From the NCBI RefSeq assembly GCF_037104765.1, contig NZ_JBAWSY010000002.1:434001-498000 (forward strand): 64,000 nt of DNA, given 5' to 3'. The stretch is from Psychrobacillus mangrovi. GTDB lineage: Bacteria > Bacillota > Bacilli > Bacillales_A > Planococcaceae. Of this stretch, positions 41,568 to 50,913 are shown piece after piece. Positions within the stretch are counted from its first letter, which is position 1. Each line of letters opens with the position of its first letter. The notes below the pieces were generated by a model that had not been told where the DNA came from, did no database searches, and saw only the letters and a program-made list of their open reading frames with translations. The position numbers were made by a program, and so were the translations under genes.

Positions 41568-43160
41568 TTACTCAATTTCGATATCTGTAACACTTAATGA
41601 ACCATCCGGTAAAAGATAAATTCCTTTTAAATAATTCTTCTTACCTGCCATCGTATTATCTGTTGATAAGAAAACCCAAGGAGCATCTTTCCAAGTTTTC
41701 TCTTGTGCTTCTTTATATGCTTGTGCTCGCTTATCCGAATCCGCAGTTTTTAGTGCAGATTGAATCTGACTGTTTACATCTGAATTATTATAGTAAGAGA
41801 CATTATAAGAATTTGGTGGATATGCTTCAGTTCCACCTAGAAGTGGACGAATTCCCCAATCTGCATCACCAGTTGATGGCGACCAACCACCGTAGTACAA
41901 TTCAATTTCTGCATCATCTGCATTTTGTACTGACCAAATTTTATCAGATATAGTACCAGCTTCCATAGGGACAACTTCTACTTCCACATTCACTTGTGCT
42001 AATTGTTGTTGAATGAATTCCATTGCTTTTATAGCGCTTGAGCTATTTCCACCCCATAATTTCGCTTTAAAACCGTTCTCTAAACCAGCTTCTTTAAGTA
42101 GGCTTTTCGCTTTTTCTATATCAAAATTATATGGATCTTGCTTTTCATAGTACTGTACATCAGGAGCTATAATTGAATCTAATATATTCCCATGACCATT
42201 CATAACTACTTTAATAAATGCTTCTTTGTTAATCGCATAATTTAATGCTTCTCTTACCTTAAGATCATCATACGGTGCTTTCAGTGTATTCATAGACATG
42301 TATCGAACAATAATAGAAGGTTTACTTTCTATTTCAATTCCATTCTTTCCATTAATACTATCTGCCTGTTCAGTAGGGACTGGAAAAATAAAGTCTGCTT
42401 CCCCCGTTTGTAGCATTGCAATTCTAGAACCATTTTCAGATACAGGTCTAAAAGTAATAGAGTCTACTTTTGGCAACCCTTCTTTCCAATAGTCTTCATT
42501 TTTTATAACTTCTAGACCTTCACTTGGTTTCCATTCAACGAATTTAAATGGACCAGTACCAACTGGATTTCTAGCAACTTCCGCTCCAAATTCCTCTAAT
42601 GCTTTTGGACTATGAATTAGCCCCGCAGGATGAGCAAATGTGTTAATCATGGCACCAAATGGCTCTGATAAGGTGAACTTAACTTCATATTCACCTATAA
42701 CCTCAGTTTTTTCGATTAAACTATAAAGGCTATGTCTTTTTAGACCACTATTGGGATCTGCAAGCCGATCAAAGTTTACTTTTACTGCCTCAGCATTAAA
42801 TGGTGTACCATCATGAAACTTAACATTTTGGCGCAACTTAAATGTGAATTCAGTTGCTTCCTCATTTGATAAATATTCTTCTGCTAATATCGGTATAACT
42901 TTCATGTCTTTATCAAAACCAACTAACCCTTCAAGCATTGTCTTTTGAGCTGATCCTGATAAAGTGTCATTTGTATCGTGTGGATCCATTCCTGTAAAAT
43001 TATCCGCAACTGCTATAACAATATCCTTTCCCTCTTTAGCAGCTTTTTCTGCAACTTTCTCTTCACCATCATCTTTTACACCTGAATTATTCGAACAGCC
43101 CGCTAATACTAAAACCATCATTAAAGCTAGTAAAGATAATAAACGATAAGCATTTTTCAT
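41568..43160 (-). CDS. Peptide ABC transporter substrate-binding lipoprotein (DppE/OppA-like)
   Basis: A 530-residue lipoprotein of the SBP_bac_5 family. The lipobox is LAGC with Cys22. The family motif is visible in VKFHDGTPFNAEAVKVNFDRLADPN, and later AINKEAFIKVVMNGHG and YEKQDPYNFDIEKAKSLLKEAG. It captures the peptide outside the membrane for DppBCDF. ATG at 43160 follows AAGGGGG; an upstream in-frame extension overlaps the asparaginase gene and is rejected. Substrate specificity is inferred only from the operon. Confidence 0.92.
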   Translation of the reverse strand: MKNAYRLLSLLALMMVLVLAGCSNNSGVKDDGEEKVAEKAAKEGKDIVIAVADNFTGMDPHDTNDTLSGSAQKTMLEGLVGFDKDMKVIPILAEEYLSNEEATEFTFKLRQNVKFHDGTPFNAEAVKVNFDRLADPNSGLKRHSLYSLIEKTEVIGEYEVKFTLSEPFGAMINTFAHPAGLIHSPKALEEFGAEVARNPVGTGPFKFVEWKPSEGLEVIKNEDYWKEGLPKVDSITFRPVSENGSRIAMLQTGEADFIFPVPTEQADSINGKNGIEIESKPSIIVRYMSMNTLKAPYDDLKVREALNYAINKEAFIKVVMNGHGNILDSIIAPDVQYYEKQDPYNFDIEKAKSLLKEAGLENGFKAKLWGGNSSSAIKAMEFIQQQLAQVNVEVEVVPMEAGTISDKIWSVQNADDAEIELYYGGWSPSTGDADWGIRPLLGGTEAYPPNSYNVSYYNNSDVNSQIQSALKTADSDKRAQAYKEAQEKTWKDAPWVFLSTDNTMAGKKNYLKGIYLLPDGSLSVTDIEIE

Positions 43161-43200
43161 CCGCTTTTTCCCCCTTGTACATATTTTTATGATAAATGCA

Positions 43201-44211
43201 TTATGCATTTTCCAACGAAAAAGATGGACGTAACTGCCCAATTACTTCTTGCCTTGCATTCTTTAATTCTGGATAGTGATACTCCTTTAGAAGTTTACTT
43301 TGCTCTTCAGTGATTAAATTAAGTTGTTTTAGAACTTCGACTGCGACTGAAGAAGTAGCTCGACCATTACCATCTTCAATTTTTATAGCAATACCAATTC
43401 CCGTTTCAATATCTCCAATACAGTAGACTCCCTCTGCCCCGGCTTTTCCGAACATCCTTCCTTTTTCAATCTTCATAAAGTCAGTGCAAAAACGATTTGT
43501 ACCCCCGACCATTTCAGGTTCCTCCATCATTGCAGAAGTAATTCGCTCTATTGCTTGTTTTCGTTTTGCAGGAAGTGATGCGGGATTAGCTAATTTAGCA
43601 AAACCCAATGCCAATTTTTTCAATGGAATACCGTGTACTGGTACACCACAACCATCAATACCAATCTCTATTTCATCTAATGGTATTTCACAAAGATCAC
43701 TGATTACTTCAACTATTCTTCTTTGTACAGGATGATTAATCTTATAGTAATCTTCTAAACTCTCTCCCATAAATTTAGCTGTAGATAACATTCCGCAATG
43801 TTTCCCAGAACAATTATTATATTCAGCAGTAACTTCTTTTCCGGATATCATTAATTCCTCATATTTTTCTTGCCATCTTGGTGGATGTGTTCCACATTTC
43901 AAGCTGTCGATTGATTCATCTAAGTTCTTCAAAATCATTCTTACTCGATTAGTATGCTGATCTTCTCCATTATGGGAAGCACAAGTTAACGATAAATCCG
44001 CCTGACTAAATTGGTAAAAATCAGCTGCTCCCGTTTCAACAATAGGAATCGCTTGCAGTGGCTTCATAGATGAACGAGCAAATGTCACTCTGTTCGGATT
44101 TCCATTAGAGTAAATGAGCTTACCTTCACTATTAACAACTGCAATATGTCCCCAATGTTCACTTTCAACAATGCCGCCTCTTATTACATCAACTAAATGT
44201 TTTGCAACCAT
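43201..44211 (-). CDS. L-asparaginase II family protein (rhizobial AII type)
   Basis: A 336-residue protein of the PF06089 asparaginase family, distinct from the classical AnsA/AnsB fold. Residues matching the active site described for Rhizobium etli AII are offset by one: Ser47-x-x-Lys50 (SSMK), Ser79 (CASH), Cys134 and Lys137 (NNCSGKHCG) and a later GIDGCGVPVHG. It converts asparagine to aspartate and ammonia, or acts on a related amide. It is the first gene of the peptide operon, 40 bp before the binding protein. ATG follows GAGGTG. Confidence 0.9.
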   Translation of the reverse strand: MVAKHLVDVIRGGIVESEHWGHIAVVNSEGKLIYSNGNPNRVTFARSSMKPLQAIPIVETGAADFYQFSQADLSLTCASHNGEDQHTNRVRMILKNLDESIDSLKCGTHPPRWQEKYEELMISGKEVTAEYNNCSGKHCGMLSTAKFMGESLEDYYKINHPVQRRIVEVISDLCEIPLDEIEIGIDGCGVPVHGIPLKKLALGFAKLANPASLPAKRKQAIERITSAMMEEPEMVGGTNRFCTDFMKIEKGRMFGKAGAEGVYCIGDIETGIGIAIKIEDGNGRATSSVAVEVLKQLNLITEEQSKLLKEYHYPELKNARQEVIGQLRPSFSLENA

Positions 44212-44243
44212 AATTGCACCTCTAATTATCTGTATTTTCTAAT

Positions 44244-44272
44244 AATATATCTCACATTCCAACCTTTTACAA
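44244..44272 (-). promoter_or_regulatory. Promoter of the peptide operon
   Basis: Minus-strand TTGTAA, 17 bases, TATATT, 33 bp before the asparaginase start codon. No sigma-54 (-24/-12) pattern is seen here, although the operon regulator has a sigma-54-activator-like sensor. Confidence 0.6.
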
Positions 44273-44362
44273 CTTATTTATTAAAAATTAAAAAATATTA
44301 AAATATTCAGTTACTTAATAGTGCTTTATTTTGGTTTTATAGGTTGTATTCTGTTAATGTGA

Positions 44363-44395
44363 AAAAGGTTAACCCTTTGAGAGGTTAACCTTTTC
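44363..44395. terminator. Bidirectional terminator
   Basis: AAAAGGTTAACC / GGTTAACCTTTT twelve-base-pair stem. On the minus strand it follows the truncated nucleotidase gene and shields the peptide-operon promoter. Confidence 0.75.
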
Positions 44396-44454
44396 TATTT
44401 AATTACTTATAACTTTTTCATCTATTAATGGTTACTTGTTTTAATCGTACATTT

Positions 44455-44652
44455 TTATTTATAATTTCTGCACCAGCTAGAGCTAGCTAATCCTCTTATG
44501 CCTTGTAACTCGATACTTTTAAAATCTGCAAAGTCTCCTGCATCTAATAGTAGTGTATTTTCATCTTTAAGATGACTGATTAGGGTAGCAACTTTAGCGA
44601 AATTGTCAAAATTGCTGTGAATATCATTTGTATGTAAAATTTTTAATTTCAT
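44455..44652 (-). pseudogene. Truncated 5'-nucleotidase/metallophosphoesterase
   Basis: ATG at 44652 behind TCGGAGGA begins MKLKILHTNDIHSNF ... LLLDAGDFADFKSIELQGIRG, the N-terminal metal-binding region of bifunctional 5'-nucleotidases (normally 450 or more residues). It then diverges and stops after 65 residues. Just past the break another frame reads AGAEIINKNVRLKQVTINR and stops, possibly a remnant of the C-terminus after an internal deletion. The gene cannot encode a working enzyme. Confidence 0.75.
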
Positions 44653-44928
44653 AGGTTCCTCCGATTTAAATGTCTTTGAATATTCTACCATATTCTGATA
44701 ATTCATTGAAATCGTTTCTCTCATTCAATTTAGTGAAAAATATTAATAAATATCTTGTTGAAATTAATTTGAATAATTATATCTTTCATTGGGTACTTCG
44801 AGGAACTCATGCTCCCGTATATTAGTTGGGTGACATTTGCCATTGGTCTTTAAACAAATATTTCTATCCTCTTCTTCAATTTTTAGAATCTTGTTATAAT
44901 AGTCAAAAGAGTATTTGGGGGATTATAA

Positions 44929-45369
44929 GTGAAGAATAATAAAGTTTCAATGATGGATGCTATTTTAATTGAAATACTGCGTAGTAATGGCGTCTCCAAT
45001 AATGAGATACTTCAACAGTTAGAACGAAAAGATATTCAGTCTTGGGAAACCGATTATCCAAATAATAATTTTCATTCTTTATTTTCATTATTTGAGGAAG
45101 ATAAAAATAAATTTGAGTCGATTTTACAGGAAGGTTACACCGTTAAGTTCGTTACAAGAAACGGTCTTAAAAACTTATTAAAACTAAAGTATCAAAAAAT
45201 TGATGAACGAGATTTCGAGCTGCTCGAAAACGGAATAAAACACTTAGAAATCGATGAGCAACAGCTATCTTCCTTAAAGCAACTTTTATCCATTAACTGG
45301 GTTATTCAAGAAGACACGAATAAAACATACCCAAAATTTGTTGATATAATTCCAGCATCAACGATTTAA
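44929..45369 (+). CDS. Hypothetical protein, 146 residues
   Basis: I do not recognise this protein. It is soluble, acidic and predicted helical, with no signal peptide. GTG at 44929 follows GGGGGATTATAA, a plausible ribosome site, and a terminator follows the stop, so it is probably a real gene. Its neighbours on both sides are degraded genes, which suggests a region of rearrangement or gene loss. Confidence 0.65.
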   Translation: MKNNKVSMMDAILIEILRSNGVSNNEILQQLERKDIQSWETDYPNNNFHSLFSLFEEDKNKFESILQEGYTVKFVTRNGLKNLLKLKYQKIDERDFELLENGIKHLEIDEQQLSSLKQLLSINWVIQEDTNKTYPKFVDIIPASTI

Positions 45370-45387
45370 AAATATACTTCTTTTCTT

Positions 45388-45421
45388 AGAGGCTGCCCCA
45401 AAAAGTGGGTTGCCTCTTTTT
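45388..45421 (+). terminator. Terminator of the 146-residue gene
   Basis: AGAGGC-tg-CCC ... GGG-tt-GCCTCT stem with an internal mismatch, followed by TTTTT. Confidence 0.7.
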
Positions 45422-45463
45422 AAATTTGATTTTTATAATGACAACACGAATACCTATATATAC

Positions 45464-45655
45464 TTAAAATTGGTTATATACTTCTTTTGTCATCTGTAAA
45501 AATACATTTGCAGCAGGTGACAATGGTGTATTTTTCAAATAGCTAATGACAACTGTATTTTTATATATAGGGCTCCCTAATGTATATAAATTGGCTTCTA
45601 TTTCAATTTTATCTCATTCTACAACGCTTTCTAGAATAATCATTAAATCTCCGAT
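45464..45655 (-). pseudogene. Remnant of a LysR-family regulator (C-terminus)
   Basis: On the minus strand one frame reads IGDLMIILESVVE, a stop, then DKIEIEANLYTLGSPIYKN and TVVISYLKNTPLSPAANVFLQM up to a stop at 45464. The end (Y-x-x-x-xLSPAA-x-x-F) is the usual end of a LysR effector-binding domain. Internal stops (TGA) and loss of the DNA-binding half show it is dead. Confidence 0.6.
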
Positions 45656-46155
45656 TCAAAAATAACTAAAAAGTTATGTTTATCTTCAATCATTGGGGCT
45701 CTAAGCTTTATAATTATTGAATAAATCTGACCACTCATGAATTAGTTTTTTAGACTAGTCCCTCATATTTAATTGTTCAAGTTGCGGATCATCATCTTAA
45801 TTAAAAATCAGTAAAATTTATATATGTTTTGAAACTGTTGGGTCTCATATATTAATATTTTTTAAACTATTCCATAGAATGTTTAGCAAACAAATAAATA
45901 CACAGCACTTAATAGAAATGATTAGAAACATAGCAATATAAAAGAAACTCCAAAATTATACTCAGCCATTTTTTAATGGATGGATATTTATTTTGAAGTT
46001 TCCTTCTATTCATGCTCTATATCCTTTACCGTTATTTACCACATTTTCACAACTTTATATTTCTACACTATAATCATATTCTCATATTAGAAAATAGACT
46101 CTAAATTACTTCTTACCTGTTTTTATTTAAACATTGAAAATTTTACAAAATCTTA
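45656..46155. other. Intergenic, probably decayed DNA
   Basis: AT-rich stretch with stops in all frames. Short LysR-like fragments may extend to about 45710. Nothing else is recognised until the nuclease promoter. Confidence 0.5.
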
Positions 46156-46184
46156 TTAAAACGATAATTTTCTTTTGCTATAAT
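46156..46184 (+). promoter_or_regulatory. Promoter of the secreted nuclease gene, extended -10
   Basis: TTAAAA, 17 bases, then TATAAT preceded by TGC, giving an extended -10 box. The -35 is weak, which suits an activator-dependent promoter; irregular TTTACA/TTATTA motifs lie just upstream. Confidence 0.6.
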
Positions 46185-46225
46185 CGATGGGCAATGCCAA
46201 ACAAATTATGAGGAGTGGATTGTAG

Positions 46226-49200
46226 ATGTCAAAGGAAAGCTTTTGGAATAATGCTTTCAGTAAGGTAGCCCTATCTCTCTTATTAGTTCTATCATTATTT
46301 TTACCATTCATCACTGTTCCAAATGTACAAGCAGCTGAGCCTATTACTGTAACAGAGGCTATTGCGAACAACACTGGAACGGCAACGGTAAAAGGATTCC
46401 TCGTTGGTACCGCAAGTTCAGGTACTTCTTACGATCAAGAACCACCGTTTACAGTAGCGACCAACGTGGGTCTAGCCGACTCTCCTAATGAAACAGATCC
46501 GTCAAAAATTTTACCAGTTCAGTTACCAACCGGAGCGGTACGAGCTGGATTAAATTTAGTTGATAATCCTAACCTATTTAAAGGTGAAGTAACAATCACT
46601 GGCACTCTTTCAGCCTATTTCTCTGTACCGGGCTTAAGAAGTGCAACCGCATATACTATGATTTCCGAAGGTGAAACTCCCCCTCCTTCACCTGAAGCGG
46701 AAGTCATGGAAAATATCGCTGCTGCTCGTGCAGTAACGGACCCAAACAAATTAATTAAGGTAACCGGAACTGTCACAACAGGCACTGGTTTCTGGGGTGG
46801 AAAAGCGTTTTACATCCAAGATGAAACTGCAGGAATTTATGCATTTACTTCTACATCAGATGTAAGTCCTGGGGATATCGTAGAATTGGAAGGAAAAGTT
46901 AGCCCTTATAGCGGTGAGCTTCAGATTCAACCGACCAAGATTACTAAAATTTCTTCTGGAAATGAACTTCCACCAGCGCAAGACATTACACCAGCTGGAG
47001 TAAACGAAGAAACTCAAGGCGAAAGAATTCAATTAAACAATGTAACTATTACAAATCTAGTAAAGTCAAACGACTTTGGAACATTTGAATTTACAGCTAC
47101 ACATGAAAATGGAGAATCTGTCGTTATTCGTAACGACAATCGAAACGGATTAGATTATGACACATTTTTGAAGCAATATAAAGTTGGTGATTTAGTTCAT
47201 GTAGCTGGAATTGCTTCTAAATTTAATACAACCTATCAAGTGAAGACACTTGGTTTAGAAAGCTTTGAATTAGTGAACAAGCCTGCTGTTTACACAGACA
47301 TTTTGCCAGGATCTGTTGCAGAAGGAACAGCTATTCAATTAATCTCACCAATTGAAGGTGCGACAATATATTACACATTAGATGGTTCTACACCAACTTC
47401 AAATAGCACAGAATACTCAGCACCAATTAAACTAACAAAAGATACGACTATTAAAGCAATCGCAGTTAGTGATACTACTTCTGAAGTATTCTCATTTACT
47501 TATAACGTACTAAAATCAGAAAATCTTGTAATCCGTGATATCCAAGGACAAGGTCATTTCTCCGATTACGAAGGAGTGACTGTACAGAATATTACTGGAG
47601 TTGTAACTCATCTATATAACTCAGCAAACTTTGTTATCCAAGATATCAATCCAGATGATGATCACTCAACTTCTGAAGCAATCATCGTCAATAAGGCTTC
47701 CAATGGACTTAAAGTTGGTGACCTAGTTACTGTAGCTGGAACGGTAGAAGAATGGTATTACGAAGGTTATTCAGATATGAAAGCAAATGACTTACCAATT
47801 ACACGAATTCGTGCAACAACTGCTTTAAAATCTGGAACGGCTGAATTACCTGCTCCATTAGTAGTTGGTGAAGATATTATTCCGCCAACTGAAAACATTG
47901 ATAATGATGGGTTAACCACGTTTGATCCACAAGAAGATGGAATCGATTTCTGGGAATCTGTTGAATTAATGCGTCTTGCAGTGCCAAATGCAAAAGTAGT
48001 TGGGCCTCAAGAATACGGCGAGGTTGTCGTAGTTGCTGGCAATTCTACTAATACAACCTTTAATGCATTAGGCGGAATTAATATTTCTGCAAATGACTAT
48101 AACCCTGAAAGAATTTTAGTAGATATTGATAACGAAAAGTACGATGCAAAATCAGGCGACTACTATACTGGTAATATCGTCGGAGTAATGGGCTTTGGTT
48201 TCGGAAACTTTAAATTATGGTCAGAAGAAGCGTCTCTACCACCAATCACACGAGTTGAAAAACCAGTTGAAGCGACTTATATTGAGCCACAAGAAGATAA
48301 GCTGACCGTTGCTGCATATAATGTAGAGAATTTCTCCACAAATACATCCGAAACACCTGACGAAAAGGTTGTGAAGATTGCAAAGTCATTTGTAGAGAAC
48401 ATGAAATCTCCTGACATTATCACATTAGTAGAAGTACAAGATAATGACGGACCAACAGCTTCTGGAAACACAGATGCTTCTAGAAGCTATGAACGTTTAA
48501 TCTCAGCTATCTCAGCAGCAGGTGGTCCTGCATATGAATGGACAGACATTGCACCTGAATATAATAAGGATGGCGGAGCACCTGGAGGGAATATCCGAGT
48601 TGGTTACTTATACAACCCTGAACGCGTAACACTATCTGAAGGAACAAAAGGTGGTTCTACTGATAAAGTGGCATGGGATGAAAATGGAAACTTAACATTA
48701 AATCCTGGTCGAATTCTTGATTTACCACAAGAAAACACTCGTAAACCACTTGCTGCTCAGTTTGATTTCCAAGGAGAAAAAGTCGTTGTTATTGGAGCAC
48801 ATTTAAATTCGAAAGGTGGAGACCAGCCTTTATTCGGTAAGAACCAACCACCATTCTTAGGCTCTGAAGCAGAACGTATTGAGCTTGCAACGATGATCAA
48901 TAACTTTATTAAAGCGGGCCAAGCAAAAGACCCTGATCTAAATGTAATCGTTGCTGGGGATATGAACGACTTCGAATTCACACCAACACTAGCTGCTCTA
49001 AAAGGCGGCATCTTAACAAATATGGTTGAAAAAGTTCCAGCTGGAGAACGTTTCTCTTATTACTACCAAGGAAACAACCAAGTATTAGACCATATTCTAG
49101 TAACAAATAATTTGGTAGACAAAACAGCTGTAGACATGATTCATATTAATGCAAACTATATGGACATTCATGGCCGTGCATCTGACCATGATCCGGTTCT

Positions 49201-49954
49201 AGTTCAAGTAGAATTCAACCAACCAGACACTTATACCCTTTCAGCTAATCAAACAGCTTTTGAATTAGAAAAAGGTAAAACTGGAAAAATGGTACTAACT
49301 GAAACAACTACAAAACATGATGGTTCCAAGTCTACGAAAGATGTGACAGCAGAAGCTACATATAGTGGCTTTGACCCGAATGTGATTTCCGTAGATAAAG
49401 GATTAATCACTGCAAAATCATCTGGAAAGACAGTCATCACAGCAACTTACGGTGATAATAAAGTTTTAATCGAAGTAACTGTACAAGCTCCCAAAAATGG
49501 AGAAGCAATCATTACTCCAGATGAGGTAGATACGTCAAAAGCTAAAATCACTGTTGATGGCTCAGTACTACATGATGCAGGAAACATTTATATTCGCTTC
49601 ACTGAAGGCGCATTAAACAAAATTGATGGTGCCAATAAAGACGTAGTGATTAATCTAGTTAATGGTACTTTCACAATAACTGCCGAAAACGTTGATACCC
49701 TTTCTGCTAGTGGTGAGTTTACCTTACACCTAAACTATCACGTACCACCTGGTCTGTTAAAAGAAATGAACCTACACAAAATTAAAGATAACTTGAAACT
49801 GAAAAATATTGCTATCCTAGACGGTAACAATAAACAAATCACTACAGGTTTTAAAGACGATTTCGTAATTGTTACTGGAGATGGTAAAAAACAAACCGTA
49901 GAAGGTGCCTACTACGATACTAAGTCTAAAAGTTGGAAATTTAAGAAATTATAA
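46226..49954 (+). CDS. Large secreted multidomain endonuclease/exonuclease/phosphatase-family nuclease
   Basis: A 1242-residue exported protein. Signal peptide about 1-36 (ends VQAAEP). Residues about 38-150 and 155-350 are OB-fold-like modules (YhcR/DUF6359 type); 355-430 is a chitobiase/FN3-type domain (IEGATIYYTLDGSTPT); another OB-like domain follows to about 680. The EEP nuclease core has Asn699-Glu701 (AYNVENF), Glu736 (VEVQDN), His859 (GAHLNSK), Asp912/Asn914 (AGDMNDFE) and His988 (SDHDPV). Residues about 1000-1085 form a Big_2-like Ig domain, and the last ~150 are unrecognised. There is no LPXTG signal. It likely degrades extracellular DNA/RNA for phosphate or nucleosides. Confidence 0.9.
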   Translation: MSKESFWNNAFSKVALSLLLVLSLFLPFITVPNVQAAEPITVTEAIANNTGTATVKGFLVGTASSGTSYDQEPPFTVATNVGLADSPNETDPSKILPVQLPTGAVRAGLNLVDNPNLFKGEVTITGTLSAYFSVPGLRSATAYTMISEGETPPPSPEAEVMENIAAARAVTDPNKLIKVTGTVTTGTGFWGGKAFYIQDETAGIYAFTSTSDVSPGDIVELEGKVSPYSGELQIQPTKITKISSGNELPPAQDITPAGVNEETQGERIQLNNVTITNLVKSNDFGTFEFTATHENGESVVIRNDNRNGLDYDTFLKQYKVGDLVHVAGIASKFNTTYQVKTLGLESFELVNKPAVYTDILPGSVAEGTAIQLISPIEGATIYYTLDGSTPTSNSTEYSAPIKLTKDTTIKAIAVSDTTSEVFSFTYNVLKSENLVIRDIQGQGHFSDYEGVTVQNITGVVTHLYNSANFVIQDINPDDDHSTSEAIIVNKASNGLKVGDLVTVAGTVEEWYYEGYSDMKANDLPITRIRATTALKSGTAELPAPLVVGEDIIPPTENIDNDGLTTFDPQEDGIDFWESVELMRLAVPNAKVVGPQEYGEVVVVAGNSTNTTFNALGGINISANDYNPERILVDIDNEKYDAKSGDYYTGNIVGVMGFGFGNFKLWSEEASLPPITRVEKPVEATYIEPQEDKLTVAAYNVENFSTNTSETPDEKVVKIAKSFVENMKSPDIITLVEVQDNDGPTASGNTDASRSYERLISAISAAGGPAYEWTDIAPEYNKDGGAPGGNIRVGYLYNPERVTLSEGTKGGSTDKVAWDENGNLTLNPGRILDLPQENTRKPLAAQFDFQGEKVVVIGAHLNSKGGDQPLFGKNQPPFLGSEAERIELATMINNFIKAGQAKDPDLNVIVAGDMNDFEFTPTLAALKGGILTNMVEKVPAGERFSYYYQGNNQVLDHILVTNNLVDKTAVDMIHINANYMDIHGRASDHDPVLVQVEFNQPDTYTLSANQTAFELEKGKTGKMVLTETTTKHDGSKSTKDVTAEATYSGFDPNVISVDKGLITAKSSGKTVITATYGDNKVLIEVTVQAPKNGEAIITPDEVDTSKAKITVDGSVLHDAGNIYIRFTEGALNKIDGANKDVVINLVNGTFTITAENVDTLSASGEFTLHLNYHVPPGLLKEMNLHKIKDNLKLKNIAILDGNNKQITTGFKDDFVIVTGDGKKQTVEGAYYDTKSKSWKFKKL

Positions 49955-49960
49955 TAATGA

Positions 49961-49998
49961 AAAAAGATCTAGCCAGAATAAACTGGTTAGATCTTTTT
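49961..49998 (+). terminator. Terminator of the nuclease gene
   Basis: AAAAAGATCTAGCCAG / CTGGTTAGATCTTTTT stem followed by T-rich sequence. Confidence 0.85.
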
Positions 49999-50375
49999 AA
50001 TTTGTTTTGCTAGATAAAGATTCTGAGATCTAAACAATTACAAAATGACAAAGAAATAAGGCACTTTCTGTTCAAAAAACAATTCCATCTTTTTATAACG
50101 TAAGTTTTTCAGTACCCTCCACCCATGCAGCAAAAAGCGCTACATCACAGACTATGGTGCCTTAGAGCCTATTCTTTAATCTGACTCCGACGACCAAGGT
50201 GGAACACATACTGACTTACCCATAGGAGTAGCACTTATCGGGATCAATTCTACTTTGTTTTTTGCACCAATCTTCCCTTTTGGTTTAAGAGGAAAAGATA
50301 TAGTTACTTAATAAGGATAAGAGTCTATAATAAGACTTTATAATAAATATAATAATGACGAAAAGGTGAGAGATT
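49999..50375. other. Intergenic region with degenerate repeat-like sequence
   Basis: No gene is seen. The stretch 50050-50150 (GGCACTTTCTGTT, GTAAGTTTTT, then CCCTCCACCC) resembles 33875-33990 in reverse or degenerate form, and CGGAGTC-like words near 50190 recall the GC-rich repeats at 33.2-33.8 kb. These look like decayed copies of dispersed elements. Confidence 0.4.
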
Positions 50376-50693
50376 ATGTCGGAGGAATTAAACGAAGAAC
50401 CTAATTCAAAAAGGGAGCTATGGAATAAAAAAATGGAAAAACTAAATAAACTACCCCACATGAAACAACACAACTTAACAAATGGTTGGAAATTGTTCAC
50501 GAATGCAGAGTTTACATTTTGGAATCATGACCCAAATTATTTAATTGTTGATGAAGATTTTGATACGGTGTGTGCATTTTACTTTAAAGAAGATATTTTT
50601 AAAGTTAAAAAGATAGCTGGTTGGAACGTTGAACTTACTATTAATTCGAAGAAGCAGCATGTTAAGTTATTTCGAAAGTCCAATGAGGATTAA
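50376..50693 (+). CDS. Hypothetical protein, 105 residues
   Basis: A basic N-terminal region (NSKRELWNKKMEKLNKLPHMKQHN) is followed by a short mixed alpha/beta part with several aromatic residues (FTFWNHDPNYLIVDEDFDTVCAFYF). No signal peptide and no recognised family. ATG follows AAAGGTGAG at a good distance. It may be a lineage-specific small protein. Confidence 0.6.
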   Translation: MSEELNEEPNSKRELWNKKMEKLNKLPHMKQHNLTNGWKLFTNAEFTFWNHDPNYLIVDEDFDTVCAFYFKEDIFKVKKIAGWNVELTINSKKQHVKLFRKSNED

Positions 50694-50719
50694 TAAATTA
50701 CTTAAATAGGAGTGATAAA

Positions 50720-50758
50720 ATGGGTGGCATGGGGAACTACTGCCCCAGTCAAGAGTAG
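50720..50758 (+). pseudogene. Possible truncated small gene
   Basis: ATG at 50720 follows a good AGGAGTG and encodes MGGMGNYCPSQE before a stop. The sequence from TGCCCC onward (TGCCCCAGTCAAGAGTAGAC) looks like an IS3-type element end, so a short Gly-rich (YjcZ-like) gene may have been interrupted and the element then lost. This is a weak inference. Confidence 0.25.
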
Positions 50759-50774
50759 ACAGTCGAAATAAATT

Positions 50775-50818
50775 TAAGCGGTCTTAGCCCCATATTTTAT
50801 AGGGTTAAGACCGCTTAA
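50775..50818. terminator. Strong hairpin upstream of the mqo 3' end
   Basis: TAAGCGGTCTTAGCCC pairs with GGGTTAAGACCGCTTA. Read on the minus strand it is followed by AAATTTATTT, so it can end mqo transcription about 95 bp after its stop. Confidence 0.6.
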
Positions 50819-50913
50819 TCGTTAAATCGCTTCGTTATAGAAACGATTGTCCACTAATAAAAATGTTAATTAAATTTTTTCATTCAAATAACTTGCTTTC
50901 TACATTCAAAGAA

